Origin: Massilia mucilaginosa
GTDB lineage: Bacteria; Pseudomonadota; Gammaproteobacteria; Burkholderiales; Burkholderiaceae_D
Assembly (NCBI RefSeq): GCF_011682145.1
Contig: NZ_WHJH01000030.1
Coordinates: 1-64,000 of the forward strand
DNA: 64,000 nt
Reading direction: 5' to 3'
Part shown: one piece after another, positions 1 through 7,391 of the stretch
Layout: each line of letters starts with the position of its first letter
Position numbering within the stretch: position 1 is the stretch's first letter
Position numbers and translations under genes: made by a program
The notes under the pieces: model-generated
What the model was told of the DNA's origin: nothing
Databases searched by the model: none
The model's input: the letters and a program-made list of their open reading frames with translations, nothing else

Positions 1-2
1 TG

Positions 3-1748
3 TTGAGGAAGGAGCAAACGAACGGAGCGGCTTCCCGGCGCTTTGTGACAGCCTACACCTATGGCAGCACGAGCAGCGCCGTGGGCCACGTGACCTCGAT
101 GACCTACCCCAGCGGCAATCGCATCGATATCACCTACGACAGCAATGGGAAACCGTCGGCCCTGGGCCTGACGCGCCCGAATGCTGCGCGCACGACGATT
201 CTGAGCGACATCGCGTACCAGCCCTTCGGCGCTGCGCGCTCCTGGTTATGGGGTAATCACAGCGCGGGCAGTCCCAACAAATATGAGCGCCAGTTCGACA
301 TTGAGAACCGGCTGGTCAGCTATCCGCTGGGACACCCGGCCGCTGGCGGTGCGCTACGCACGCTCAGTTACGACGCCGCCGGGCGCATCGTTTCCAGCAC
401 ACACAAGGGTGGCACGCCGGGCAAGCTGGACCAACGCTATTACTACGATGGACGTGATCGCCTGGTCGGTTTTGACAGCGCCATCGGGGGCCAGCGTTTC
501 GAATACGATGCCAGTGGTAACCGCACTAGATTGAAAACCGGTCCCAACAGCTACCTCAACACGATCGATCCGGGCAGCAACCGGCTTATTTCCACGTCCG
601 GACCAGTGCCGGCCAAACGCAATACGTATGACGCCACGGGCAACCTCGTCAACGACGGAACGATACGCTACGCCTACGGCAACAACGGGCGCCTGAGCAG
701 TACCACAGGTGTCGGCGGCGCGGCTGCCCAATACCGCTACAACGGACTCGGCCAGCGGGCTATCAAGTCGGATGCAGCCAGCGCATCAACTTACTTCGTC
801 TACAACGAGGCCGGACAGATGGTGGGCGAGTACAACAGCGCCGGGACGCCGATACAGGAAACCATCTACCTGGAGGGGATGCCGGTCGCCGTGATCAAAC
901 CGCGTGCCGGCGGTGCAGAAGAAAATGCATACTACCTCTATGCCGACCATCTGGCGACAGCCCGGGTCATCACGCGCGCCAGCGACAACAAGATGGTGTG
1001 GCGCTGGGATGGTGCAAATCCGTTCGGCGAGGACCAGCCCGACGAAAACCCGAACCGCGTAGAAAACTTCGCCTACAACCTGCGTTTTCCCGGACAATAT
1101 TATGATCGAGAGACGAATCTCCATTACAACTATTATCGCGACTACGATCCGCAGATCGGAAGGTATGTGCAGAGTGATCCGATCGGGCTTGATGGTGGCA
1201 TCAACACCTATGGGTACGTGAGCGGAAATCCGTTGTTGTACAACGATCCTTTTGGACTTTTTGAATGGCCATCACTTCCTCAGGGTGCCGTAGATTTCTC
1301 GGCCGGGATGGGGGATGCCATTCTTTTTGGACAGGGGCAGCACTTGCGTGATCTTTTTGATGTCAGCGGAGCGATCAATATGTGTTCCCCTGCATATAGT
1401 AATGGTGAATGGGCTGGAATGGCCGTTAGCGCGTCGACTGGCCTCGCTGGCGGCGTTAAAGCGGCCGGAACTGCGGGCGTCGGCAAGGAGTTTTCGCACT
1501 GGATAGCTGCTCGTATGGGCGGCCCAAGAACAATTTTTAACGGAAATTACGTTTCAATCGTAACACACGCACGATCTGATAAATTTCGATACAATTTCAT
1601 GCCGCGAGCATGGAAGGATGCTAATTCGCCTATGGGACCAGTCATGGCACAATGGACTCGTTTTCCGAACGTATACAAAGGTGCGGCGGCGGGCGCTGCG
1701 GCAGGCGCAGCTGGAGCGGAATTGGCGGGGTGCGAATGTCCTCGCTAA
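3..1748 (+). CDS. RHS repeat protein, C-terminal part with toxin tip (5' partial)
   Basis: This is the C-terminal part of an RHS/YD-repeat protein; the frame is open at the window edge, so the true start lies upstream. Tyr/Gly-rich YD repeats (motifs such as YDASGNRTRL and YDATGNL) fill residues 1-300. The RHS core ends with two hallmark motifs, DPIGL near residue 392 and DPFGL near residue 415. In this family the repeats form a shell that encloses a variable C-terminal toxin. Here the tip is about 160 residues, has lower GC than the core, and contains an Ala/Gly-rich hydrophobic stretch just before its end. I do not recognise its catalytic family. The stop overlaps the start of the next small gene by 13 bp, the usual toxin-immunity arrangement. 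No VgrG, PAAR or T6SS gene is visible, so the delivery route is unknown. Confidence 0.9.
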   Translation: MRKEQTNGAASRRFVTAYTYGSTSSAVGHVTSMTYPSGNRIDITYDSNGKPSALGLTRPNAARTTILSDIAYQPFGAARSWLWGNHSAGSPNKYERQFDIENRLVSYPLGHPAAGGALRTLSYDAAGRIVSSTHKGGTPGKLDQRYYYDGRDRLVGFDSAIGGQRFEYDASGNRTRLKTGPNSYLNTIDPGSNRLISTSGPVPAKRNTYDATGNLVNDGTIRYAYGNNGRLSSTTGVGGAAAQYRYNGLGQRAIKSDAASASTYFVYNEAGQMVGEYNSAGTPIQETIYLEGMPVAVIKPRAGGAEENAYYLYADHLATARVITRASDNKMVWRWDGANPFGEDQPDENPNRVENFAYNLRFPGQYYDRETNLHYNYYRDYDPQIGRYVQSDPIGLDGGINTYGYVSGNPLLYNDPFGLFEWPSLPQGAVDFSAGMGDAILFGQGQHLRDLFDVSGAINMCSPAYSNGEWAGMAVSASTGLAGGVKAAGTAGVGKEFSHWIAARMGGPRTIFNGNYVSIVTHARSDKFRYNFMPRAWKDANSPMGPVMAQWTRFPNVYKGAAAGAAAGAAGAELAGCECPR

Positions 1749-2164
1749 TCGGATTGGTGAAAAAACTATTCTGGACCCAAGTAGCCTTTTCACGGTTGGA
1801 GACCGCAATTTTCGATGCGGTGCAAGGACAGCTGTCCCCTAAAGATGCCGAACTTTGGGGGAGGCAGCTCAAAGCGGTTCATAAGATTTATCGAAGTCCT
1901 GATGGCCGGCATGTAAACTGGTGGGTGATGCGGAACGGAAAATCCGCTTTTCCTCAAGAGCTATGCTTTACCCGGACTGATGAATTTAAAGTGGCTGTGG
2001 TCGATCTGACGGCAAAACAAGCCAAGGCGAAGTTGCGAGCTCGAGTTTGGTGTGTAAATGGTCATGTATTTTCAATTGAGTACAAGACTCCTTTCAGGGT
2101 TTTCGAACAAGCTGCACAAGGCGAATGGGAAGTAAGTTGCCATATTGTGAGCCATCCGTCCTGA
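1736..2164 (+). CDS. Candidate immunity protein for the RHS toxin tip
   Basis: This 142-residue protein starts at an ATG inside the last codons of the RHS gene (13 bp overlap), behind a GGCGGGG ribosome-binding stretch. It shows no signal peptide and no clear membrane segment, so it is probably cytoplasmic. It has several Trp residues and a mixed alpha/beta character, with a central part resembling a small all-purpose immunity fold, but I recognise no named family. The immunity role is inferred only from position, since cognate immunity genes typically follow or overlap polymorphic-toxin tips. Base composition is less GC-rich than the flanking core genes, like the toxin tip itself, which fits the two being exchanged together. 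The frame stays open for 28 codons upstream, but those overlap the RHS C-terminus and have no ribosome-binding site. Confidence 0.65.
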   Translation: MSSLIGLVKKLFWTQVAFSRLETAIFDAVQGQLSPKDAELWGRQLKAVHKIYRSPDGRHVNWWVMRNGKSAFPQELCFTRTDEFKVAVVDLTAKQAKAKLRARVWCVNGHVFSIEYKTPFRVFEQAAQGEWEVSCHIVSHPS

Positions 2165-2312
2165 TCAAGAGCGGGAAAAAATACCAGGTCCTCAGGCACA
2201 TGCTGCGGGTGCAATAGCGCGGCGCGCGCGTCAAATGCTCGCTTCATGCGCAGCGCCTCCCTGATCAGGTCGGCGGTCTTGTGGTCTTGTGGTCCTGGCG
2301 TCGGTCGGTCAT
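2165..2312 (-). pseudogene. Frameshifted remnant of a small conserved protein
   Basis: On the minus strand a perfect AGGAGG (2321-2326) stands 8 nt before an ATG at 2312. The frame from that ATG stops after 15 codons. The sequence contains a direct 8-bp duplication, TCTTGTGG at 2277-2284 and 2285-2292. Removing one copy would join MTDRRQDHKT to ADLIREALRMKRAFDARAAL in one frame. The protein-like part then runs into the 3' end of the convergent immunity gene. I read this as a small gene broken by a duplication, with its 3' end lost when the RHS cassette changed. The family is not recognised with certainty. Confidence 0.4.
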
Positions 2313-2508
2313 CGGCGTATCCTCCTGCCGAGACTTTACACAACCCCACCTGATTAACTTTGTGCGCGCTCAATGGCGCCAAACAGATGGAAAACTTTGG
2401 CGGAAATTTGGCGAAAGTGCCGACCTTTCAGCGCTTTTCCAGACAGCATGAATTCGCTAACCTGTTGATTTCATTCGGTCTGGAGAAGTCTGGAGGCGTT
2501 TAATGTAG

Positions 2509-2593
2509 TGCGTGGTCCAGGAATCGAACCTGGTTATCAGTCATTCGGTTTGAAACGCTCCTGACTGGGCTTTACCGGATAAGCGAACCGCGC
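2509..2593 (-). tRNA. tRNA-like gene with a 20-nt anticodon loop
   Basis: Read on the minus strand from 2593, the sequence folds into a cloverleaf. The acceptor stem GCGCGGT/ACCACGC is 7 bp with one C-A mismatch. Two linker bases precede a D-stem GCTT/AAGC with loop ATCCGGTA. A single base precedes an anticodon stem CAGTC/GACTG, followed by a 4-nt variable loop. The T-arm CCAGG-TTCGATT-CCTGG is perfect, and the discriminator is A. All spacings fit a class I tRNA except the anticodon loop (2543-2562), which has 20 nt instead of 7. No normal anticodon with a preceding U33 can be assigned, and CCA is not encoded. It may be a decayed tRNA, an attachment-site remnant or a non-decoding tRNA-like RNA. 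Confidence 0.55.
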
Positions 2594-2656
2594 ACTTTCA
2601 TCATAGCTCGAAAATTCTATAAAGCAATTAGAATTTACTTCTACTAATGAAATGAT

Positions 2657-2866
2657 TCAATCGTACACATACGGCTTGACCGACACCGCGTTCTCGCGCT
2701 GCTGGTCGAGCTCATCGAGATCGACGCGGTGATCCCACCAGATATCCCAGCCACGCCGGCGGTCCTCTTCCACTTCCGGATGGCGCGCCAGAAAGTCGTG
2801 CATGAATTGATCGAATTCGGACACATAGGCCCTGCTGGCAGGACCGTATTTCTCGGTGTGCTTCAT
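2657..2866 (-). CDS. DUF3460 family small protein
   Basis: This 69-residue protein begins MKHTEKYGPASRAYVSEFDQ and matches the pattern I know for the DUF3460 family of short betaproteobacterial proteins of unknown function. It is acidic, rich in Trp, Asp and Glu, has no signal or membrane segment and is likely cytoplasmic. I chose the second of two adjacent ATG codons because the AGGAGG motif lies 5 nt before it and directly abuts the first. It is monocistronic, with an AT-rich stretch separating it from the tRNA-like gene. Confidence 0.8.
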   Translation of the reverse strand: MKHTEKYGPASRAYVSEFDQFMHDFLARHPEVEEDRRRGWDIWWDHRVDLDELDQQRENAVSVKPYVYD

Positions 2867-2977
2867 CATCCCTCCTGTTAACGCTACTATGACCACCCAC
2901 GCGCGCGTTGGTTCCATGTACGCGCGGCTGAAAATGCCGTACGATACGCGCCGTTATCGCTTAACTCTCAGGACGCA

Positions 2978-3400
2978 ATGAACTCAGAAACACCCGCGCC
3001 AGCGCCGGCGCCGCGCTTTCGCCCCCGTCCCTGGACCGCCCTGGAAACCCCGCAAGACGTGGAGCTCTGGATCGACGAGCACAACCAGAGCCTGACCGAA
3101 CACATCGCCCCGCACGAAACCGGCTACGGCGTTTGCTTCACCCTGGCCGTGGGCGGCAATATCTACATGCAGACCAGCGCCGACGCCGTCATCCTCGATG
3201 TCGACGACGATGCCGCATGGATCGCGCCGCTGATCATGGCCGCCACCGGCGTCGACGCGCCGCAGGGCCAGCTGTGGATCCTGCCGGACGACAAACTGGT
3301 CCAGCTCATCATCGGCCTGTCGACCCTGGTTGCCAGCACCACCCTGGTGGTCGGACACAATTTTGGCGGACGCCACCGTAAGGCCAGCTATTCGCGCTAA
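2978..3400 (+). CDS. Conserved hypothetical protein
   Basis: This 140-residue protein has a Pro/Ala-rich N-terminal tail, then a compact mixed domain (residues 20-125) without signal peptide or catalytic motif. A CAGGA ribosome-binding site precedes the ATG. The hydrophobic run near residues 105-125 is short and interrupted, so I do not call it a membrane protein. It is followed after 33 bp by the amino-acid-binding protein gene on the same strand, and could share its transcript. I do not recognise a family. Confidence 0.6.
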   Translation: MNSETPAPAPAPRFRPRPWTALETPQDVELWIDEHNQSLTEHIAPHETGYGVCFTLAVGGNIYMQTSADAVILDVDDDAAWIAPLIMAATGVDAPQGQLWILPDDKLVQLIIGLSTLVASTTLVVGHNFGGRHRKASYSR

Positions 3401-3433
3401 ACTGCATTTCTTTTCCATAACGTTGCCGCCTCC

Positions 3434-4243
3434 ATGCCCATCTTCTCCCGTCGCCGCCTCGCACTGACCCTGACCCTCGGACTGATCGGCGCCGCCCTGG
3501 CCATGCCGGCCGGCGCGGCCGACCTGCTCGCCACCGTCAAGACGCGCGGGACCTTGAAAATCGCCATGGAAGGCACCTATCCGCCCTTCAATTTCAAGGA
3601 CTTGAAAGCCAACCAGCTGGCCGGCTACGATGTCGACGTGGCCACCTTGCTGGCGGCGCGCATGGGCCTCAAGCCCGAGTTCGTCACTACCGAGTGGAGC
3701 GCGATCCTGGCCGGCCTGGCCGCCGGCAAGTTCGATGTGGTGATCAGCCAGGTCGGCATCAATCCCAAGCGCGAGCAAACCTTCGACTTTTCCGAGCCGT
3801 ACACCTATTCCAACCCGCAACTGATCGTGCGCAAGAATGAAACGGCGCGCTACGCCGGCCTGGCCGAACTCAAGGGCAAAAAACTGGGCGTGGGGCAGGG
3901 CAGCGTCTACGAGCAGCAGGCCAAGGCCGTGCCCGGCATCGAGGTGCGCAGCTACCCCGCCGCACCGGAAGCGCTGCAGGACCTGGCGTTCGGCCGCATC
4001 GACGCCGCCCTCAACGACAGCCTGATGGTCGCTTACCTGTTGAATCATTCCAAGCTGCCGATCCAGGCCGGCGCGCGCGTCGGCAATGTCGAGCGCATGG
4101 GCATTGCCCTCCGCAAAGGCAACCCGCAGCTCAAGGCCGCCTTGAACAAGGCGCTGGCCGAGGCCCAGGCCGACGGCAGCCTGAAAAAGATCTCGGTCAA
4201 GTGGTTCGGCAGCGACGTCAGCCGCCCGGCCGCGCAGCCCTGA
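3434..4243 (+). CDS. Amino-acid ABC transporter, periplasmic substrate-binding protein
   Basis: The protein is a family 3 (PBPb) solute-binding protein that captures a polar amino acid in the periplasm and delivers it to the adjacent permease. Its 269 residues begin with a signal peptide (Arg-rich start, hydrophobic core, cleavage near AGAAD at residues 26-30). Then come the lobe-1 hallmark GTYPPFNF and GYDVDVA, and the ligand-contacting segment near DVVISQVGINPKREQTFDFS. It resembles cystine/glutamine-type binding proteins, but the ligand cannot be set from sequence. The permease follows 15 bp downstream; no ATPase gene is next to them. Confidence 0.85.
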   Translation: MPIFSRRRLALTLTLGLIGAALAMPAGAADLLATVKTRGTLKIAMEGTYPPFNFKDLKANQLAGYDVDVATLLAARMGLKPEFVTTEWSAILAGLAAGKFDVVISQVGINPKREQTFDFSEPYTYSNPQLIVRKNETARYAGLAELKGKKLGVGQGSVYEQQAKAVPGIEVRSYPAAPEALQDLAFGRIDAALNDSLMVAYLLNHSKLPIQAGARVGNVERMGIALRKGNPQLKAALNKALAEAQADGSLKKISVKWFGSDVSRPAAQP

Positions 4244-4258
4244 TCCGGGGCGCTGCCG

Positions 4259-4924
4259 ATGGATTGGGCCGGGCTGGCCGAACTGCTGCGCGATGCCGCG
4301 CCGTCGATGCTCAAGGGTACCGGCTACACGGTACTCTTTGCGCTGGCCTCGATGGTCGGCGGCCTGCTGCTGGGCTTTCCCACGGCCCTGATGCGCCTGT
4401 CGCGCTGGAGGCTGGCACGCGCCCCGGCCGAACTGTACGTCAGCGCCATGCGCGGCACGCCGCTGCTGGTGCAGCTGTATGTGATCTATTACTGGCTGCC
4501 CAGCATCGGCATCGACTTCCCGCCGGTGGTGGCGGGCGTGCTGGCGCTCTCGCTCAATGCCGGTGCGTTCCTGTCGGAGAGCATCCGTGGCGCCGTGCTC
4601 GGCGTGAGCCAGGGCCAGTGGCGCGCCAGCTTCAGCCTCGGCCTCGGTTACTGGTCGACCCTGTACTACGTGGTGCTGCCGCAAGCCCTGCGCGTGGCCG
4701 TGCCGTCGATGAGCAATACCCTGATCAGCCTGATCAAGGATACCTCGCTGGTCTCGGTCGTCACCATTAGCGAGCTCATGCTTGCGACCAAGGAAGCGGT
4801 CGCCGGCAGCGCCAATCCCCTGCCGCTGTATATGACCGCGGCCGTGATCTACTGGTGCCTGAGCCTGCTGTTCGAAGCGCTGCAGCGCTATCTGGAACGG
4901 CGCCTGAACCGCGCACACCGCTGA
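4259..4924 (+). CDS. Amino-acid ABC transporter permease
   Basis: This 221-residue inner-membrane permease belongs to the HisM/YecS-type family. It has about five hydrophobic helices and the conserved cytoplasmic EAA-like loop near residues 135-160 (RASFSLGLGYWSTLYYVVLPQALR), which docks with the ATPase. It follows the binding-protein gene by 15 bp and is presumably co-transcribed. The ATPase partner is missing from this locus, so the transporter would need an ATPase encoded elsewhere. The length is normal for a single homodimerising permease. Confidence 0.85.
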   Translation: MDWAGLAELLRDAAPSMLKGTGYTVLFALASMVGGLLLGFPTALMRLSRWRLARAPAELYVSAMRGTPLLVQLYVIYYWLPSIGIDFPPVVAGVLALSLNAGAFLSESIRGAVLGVSQGQWRASFSLGLGYWSTLYYVVLPQALRVAVPSMSNTLISLIKDTSLVSVVTISELMLATKEAVAGSANPLPLYMTAAVIYWCLSLLFEALQRYLERRLNRAHR

Positions 4925-5087
4925 TCGCCGCGCCGCGCGAATATGCGGCGCGATCGCGGGTGGCGCTCGACATGCCGCCCAAGCCCATGCTAGTCTTGTC
5001 GACAGTGCTTCCACCTCCCGCTGTGCGCTGCTTGCGTGCCGCTGCGTGGCAGCTGTCCGCTGGCGTGTGCAATGGGTGCGAGGTGAG

Positions 5088-7340
5088 ATGGACAACGATC
5101 ACGATCCGGCGGCACAGGGCAACTCCCCGCAAGCGCGCGCCCGCCGCGCCGAGCGCGCCTTGCCCGGCAGCGCTTTCGGCGTCCATGCCGGCCAGCCTGC
5201 GCCTGTTCCCGCCGATGCTGTGATCGCGCTGCGCGGCGAGGCGCTGGCGCCGGTCCTCGATATCAACAGCGGCGTGACTGTCGAGCGCCTGCGCCACGAG
5301 CAAGACCTGGCGCGCTCGGGCGACCTGTACCTGCTGGCTCCGGTCGGCTACTTCCTGCTCGCCTTCGACACGACCGTGCTGCAGGTGAACCTGGCCGGCG
5401 CCACCATGCTCGGGGTGGCGCGCGCCAATCCCGGCCTGCACCATTTCCGCACGTTCGTGGCACCCGCCTTCCTGACCGATTTCGACGGCTTTTTCGCCCG
5501 CTCCCTCAACAGCGGCAAGGGCGAAACCTGCCGCATGCGGCTGCGCATGCCGGACGATGGCGGGCTTGACGTCACCCTGCACGGCAGCGCCGACGGCAGC
5601 GGCCAGGCCTGCCGCCTCATCGTCGAGCGCGCCGAAGGCAAACAGGCCGCGCTCGAACGCAGCGAAGAACGCTTCCGCCGCATCGTCCACAGTGCCGGCG
5701 AAGGCATCTGGGAGATCGACGCCAGCGCCAGCACCACCTTCGTCAACCCGCGCATGGCGCAGATCCTCGGCTACAGCATCGAAGAAATGCTGGCGCGGCC
5801 CTTGCTCTCGTTCATGGACGGCGCGGGCATGGCCATGCTCGAGCAATGCATCGCCGAACGCGCCGAGGGCGTGCCGGTGCCCTGGGAATACCGCTTCATC
5901 GGCAAGGATGGCAGGGAAGTCTGGACCACCGTGTCGACCAGCCCCATCCTCGACGCCGACGGCGCCTGCCTGGGCGTGCTGGCGCTGGTCACCGACATCA
6001 CCGAGCGCAAGCAGTCAACCGAGCTGATCTGGCATCAAGCCAACTACGACACCCTCACCGCGCTGCCCAACCGCCACATGTTCATGGACCGGCTCGCGCA
6101 CGAAACGCGCAAGGCCGATCGCGGCGCCGCCTTCCTGGCGCTGCTGTTCATCGACCTCGACCGCTTCAGGCAAATCAACGAGCGCCTCGGCCATGCGCGC
6201 GGCGACCTGGTGCTGGTCGAAGCGAGCCGCCGCATCGCCAGCTGCGTGCGCTCGAGCGATACCCTGGCGCGCTTCGGCGGCGACGCGTTTGCGGTGATTT
6301 TGTCCGGCCTCGACCATATCGGCAGCGTCGAGCGCATCGCCCACGCCATGGTGGCCGCGCTGGCCCTGCCGTTCGAGGCGGGCGGCGACAAGGCCTTCCT
6401 GTCGGCCAGCATCGGGATTGCCCTGTATCCGCCGGACGCGCGCGACACCGGCCAGCTGGTCGCGCGCGCCGACCGCGCCATGCTCGCCGCCAAGAATGCC
6501 GGCGGCCACCAGTTCAGCTATTTCACCCCGGATCTGCGACAGGCGGCGCAGGCGCGCCAGAGCATTGCCGACGACTTGCGCGCGGCCATTGCGCTGCGCC
6601 AGTTCGAGATCGTGTACCAGCCGATCGTGTCGCTCCAGAGCGGGGCCGTGCACAAGGCCGAAGCGCTGCTGCGCTGGCGCCATCCGACGCGCGGATTGCT
6701 GGGGCCGGCCGAGTTCATCCCGTTTGCCGAGTCGAACGGGCTGATCGTCGAGATCGGCGACTGGGTGTTCCGCGAAGTGGCGCAGCAGGTGCAGCGCTGG
6801 CAGCACAGCATCGACCCGTCGTTCCAGATCAGCGTCAACAAGTCGCCGGTGCAATTCCGGCGCGACGCCGACCTGTACCTGAGCTGGCTCGATTATCTGA
6901 ACGAGCTCGGTTTGCCGGCGCACAGCATCGTCATCGAGATTACCGAAGGGGTGCTGTTCGAAGGGGCGACCCAGGTCATCGAGCGCCTGCGCCAGTTCCG
7001 GGCCATGGGGCTGCAGGTGGCGCTGGACGACTTCGGCACCGGGTATTCCTCGCTGTCGCACCTGAAGCGTTTCGATCTCGATTACGTGAAGATCGACCAG
7101 TCGTTCGTGGCCACCCTCGAAAACGACGTTGGCGACCTGGCGCTGTGCGAAGCGATCATCGTCATGGCGCACAAGCTGGGGCTCAAAGTCGTGGCGGAAG
7201 GGGTGGAAACCAAGGTGCAGCGCGCGCTGCTGGTCGACGCCGGCTGCGATTACGCGCAGGGCTATGTGTTTGCCAGGCCGATGCCGGCGCAGGAGTTCGA
7301 AGCGATGGCGGCAGCGGGCGTGCCGCGCTTGCCGCATTGA
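5088..7340 (+). CDS. PAS-GGDEF-EAL protein, probable c-di-GMP phosphodiesterase
   Basis: This 750-residue cytoplasmic signalling protein has an unassigned N-terminal sensory region (1-185), a PAS domain (about 190-315, with the PAC-type end DITERKQ), a GGDEF domain (about 317-480) and an EAL domain (about 500-745). The GGDEF active-site motif reads RFGGDAF near residue 396, so the catalytic Glu is Ala and cyclase activity is doubtful. The EAL domain keeps EALLRW, the Asn of SVNKSPVQF, ITEG, DDFGTGYSS, KIDQSF and AEGVET. That fits an active phosphodiesterase, possibly controlled by GTP bound to the GGDEF domain. The ATG at 5088 was chosen because GAGGTGAG precedes it; an upstream in-frame start at 5046 lacks such a site. 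Confidence 0.85.
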   Translation: MDNDHDPAAQGNSPQARARRAERALPGSAFGVHAGQPAPVPADAVIALRGEALAPVLDINSGVTVERLRHEQDLARSGDLYLLAPVGYFLLAFDTTVLQVNLAGATMLGVARANPGLHHFRTFVAPAFLTDFDGFFARSLNSGKGETCRMRLRMPDDGGLDVTLHGSADGSGQACRLIVERAEGKQAALERSEERFRRIVHSAGEGIWEIDASASTTFVNPRMAQILGYSIEEMLARPLLSFMDGAGMAMLEQCIAERAEGVPVPWEYRFIGKDGREVWTTVSTSPILDADGACLGVLALVTDITERKQSTELIWHQANYDTLTALPNRHMFMDRLAHETRKADRGAAFLALLFIDLDRFRQINERLGHARGDLVLVEASRRIASCVRSSDTLARFGGDAFAVILSGLDHIGSVERIAHAMVAALALPFEAGGDKAFLSASIGIALYPPDARDTGQLVARADRAMLAAKNAGGHQFSYFTPDLRQAAQARQSIADDLRAAIALRQFEIVYQPIVSLQSGAVHKAEALLRWRHPTRGLLGPAEFIPFAESNGLIVEIGDWVFREVAQQVQRWQHSIDPSFQISVNKSPVQFRRDADLYLSWLDYLNELGLPAHSIVIEITEGVLFEGATQVIERLRQFRAMGLQVALDDFGTGYSSLSHLKRFDLDYVKIDQSFVATLENDVGDLALCEAIIVMAHKLGLKVVAEGVETKVQRALLVDAGCDYAQGYVFARPMPAQEFEAMAAAGVPRLPH

Positions 7341-7344
7341 CACA

Positions 7345-7385
7345 CCGCCACCGGTTCCGCCGCCTGCGTGCGGAACCGGTGGCGG
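7345..7385. terminator. 16-bp perfect hairpin between convergent genes
   Basis: The arms 7345-7360 (CCGCCACCGGTTCCGC) and 7370-7385 are perfectly complementary around a 9-nt loop. The hairpin lies between the converging PAS-GGDEF-EAL and ETF-QO genes. A bidirectional terminator is likely, although no T tract follows on either side. Confidence 0.65.
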
Positions 7386-7391
7386 GCAGGC

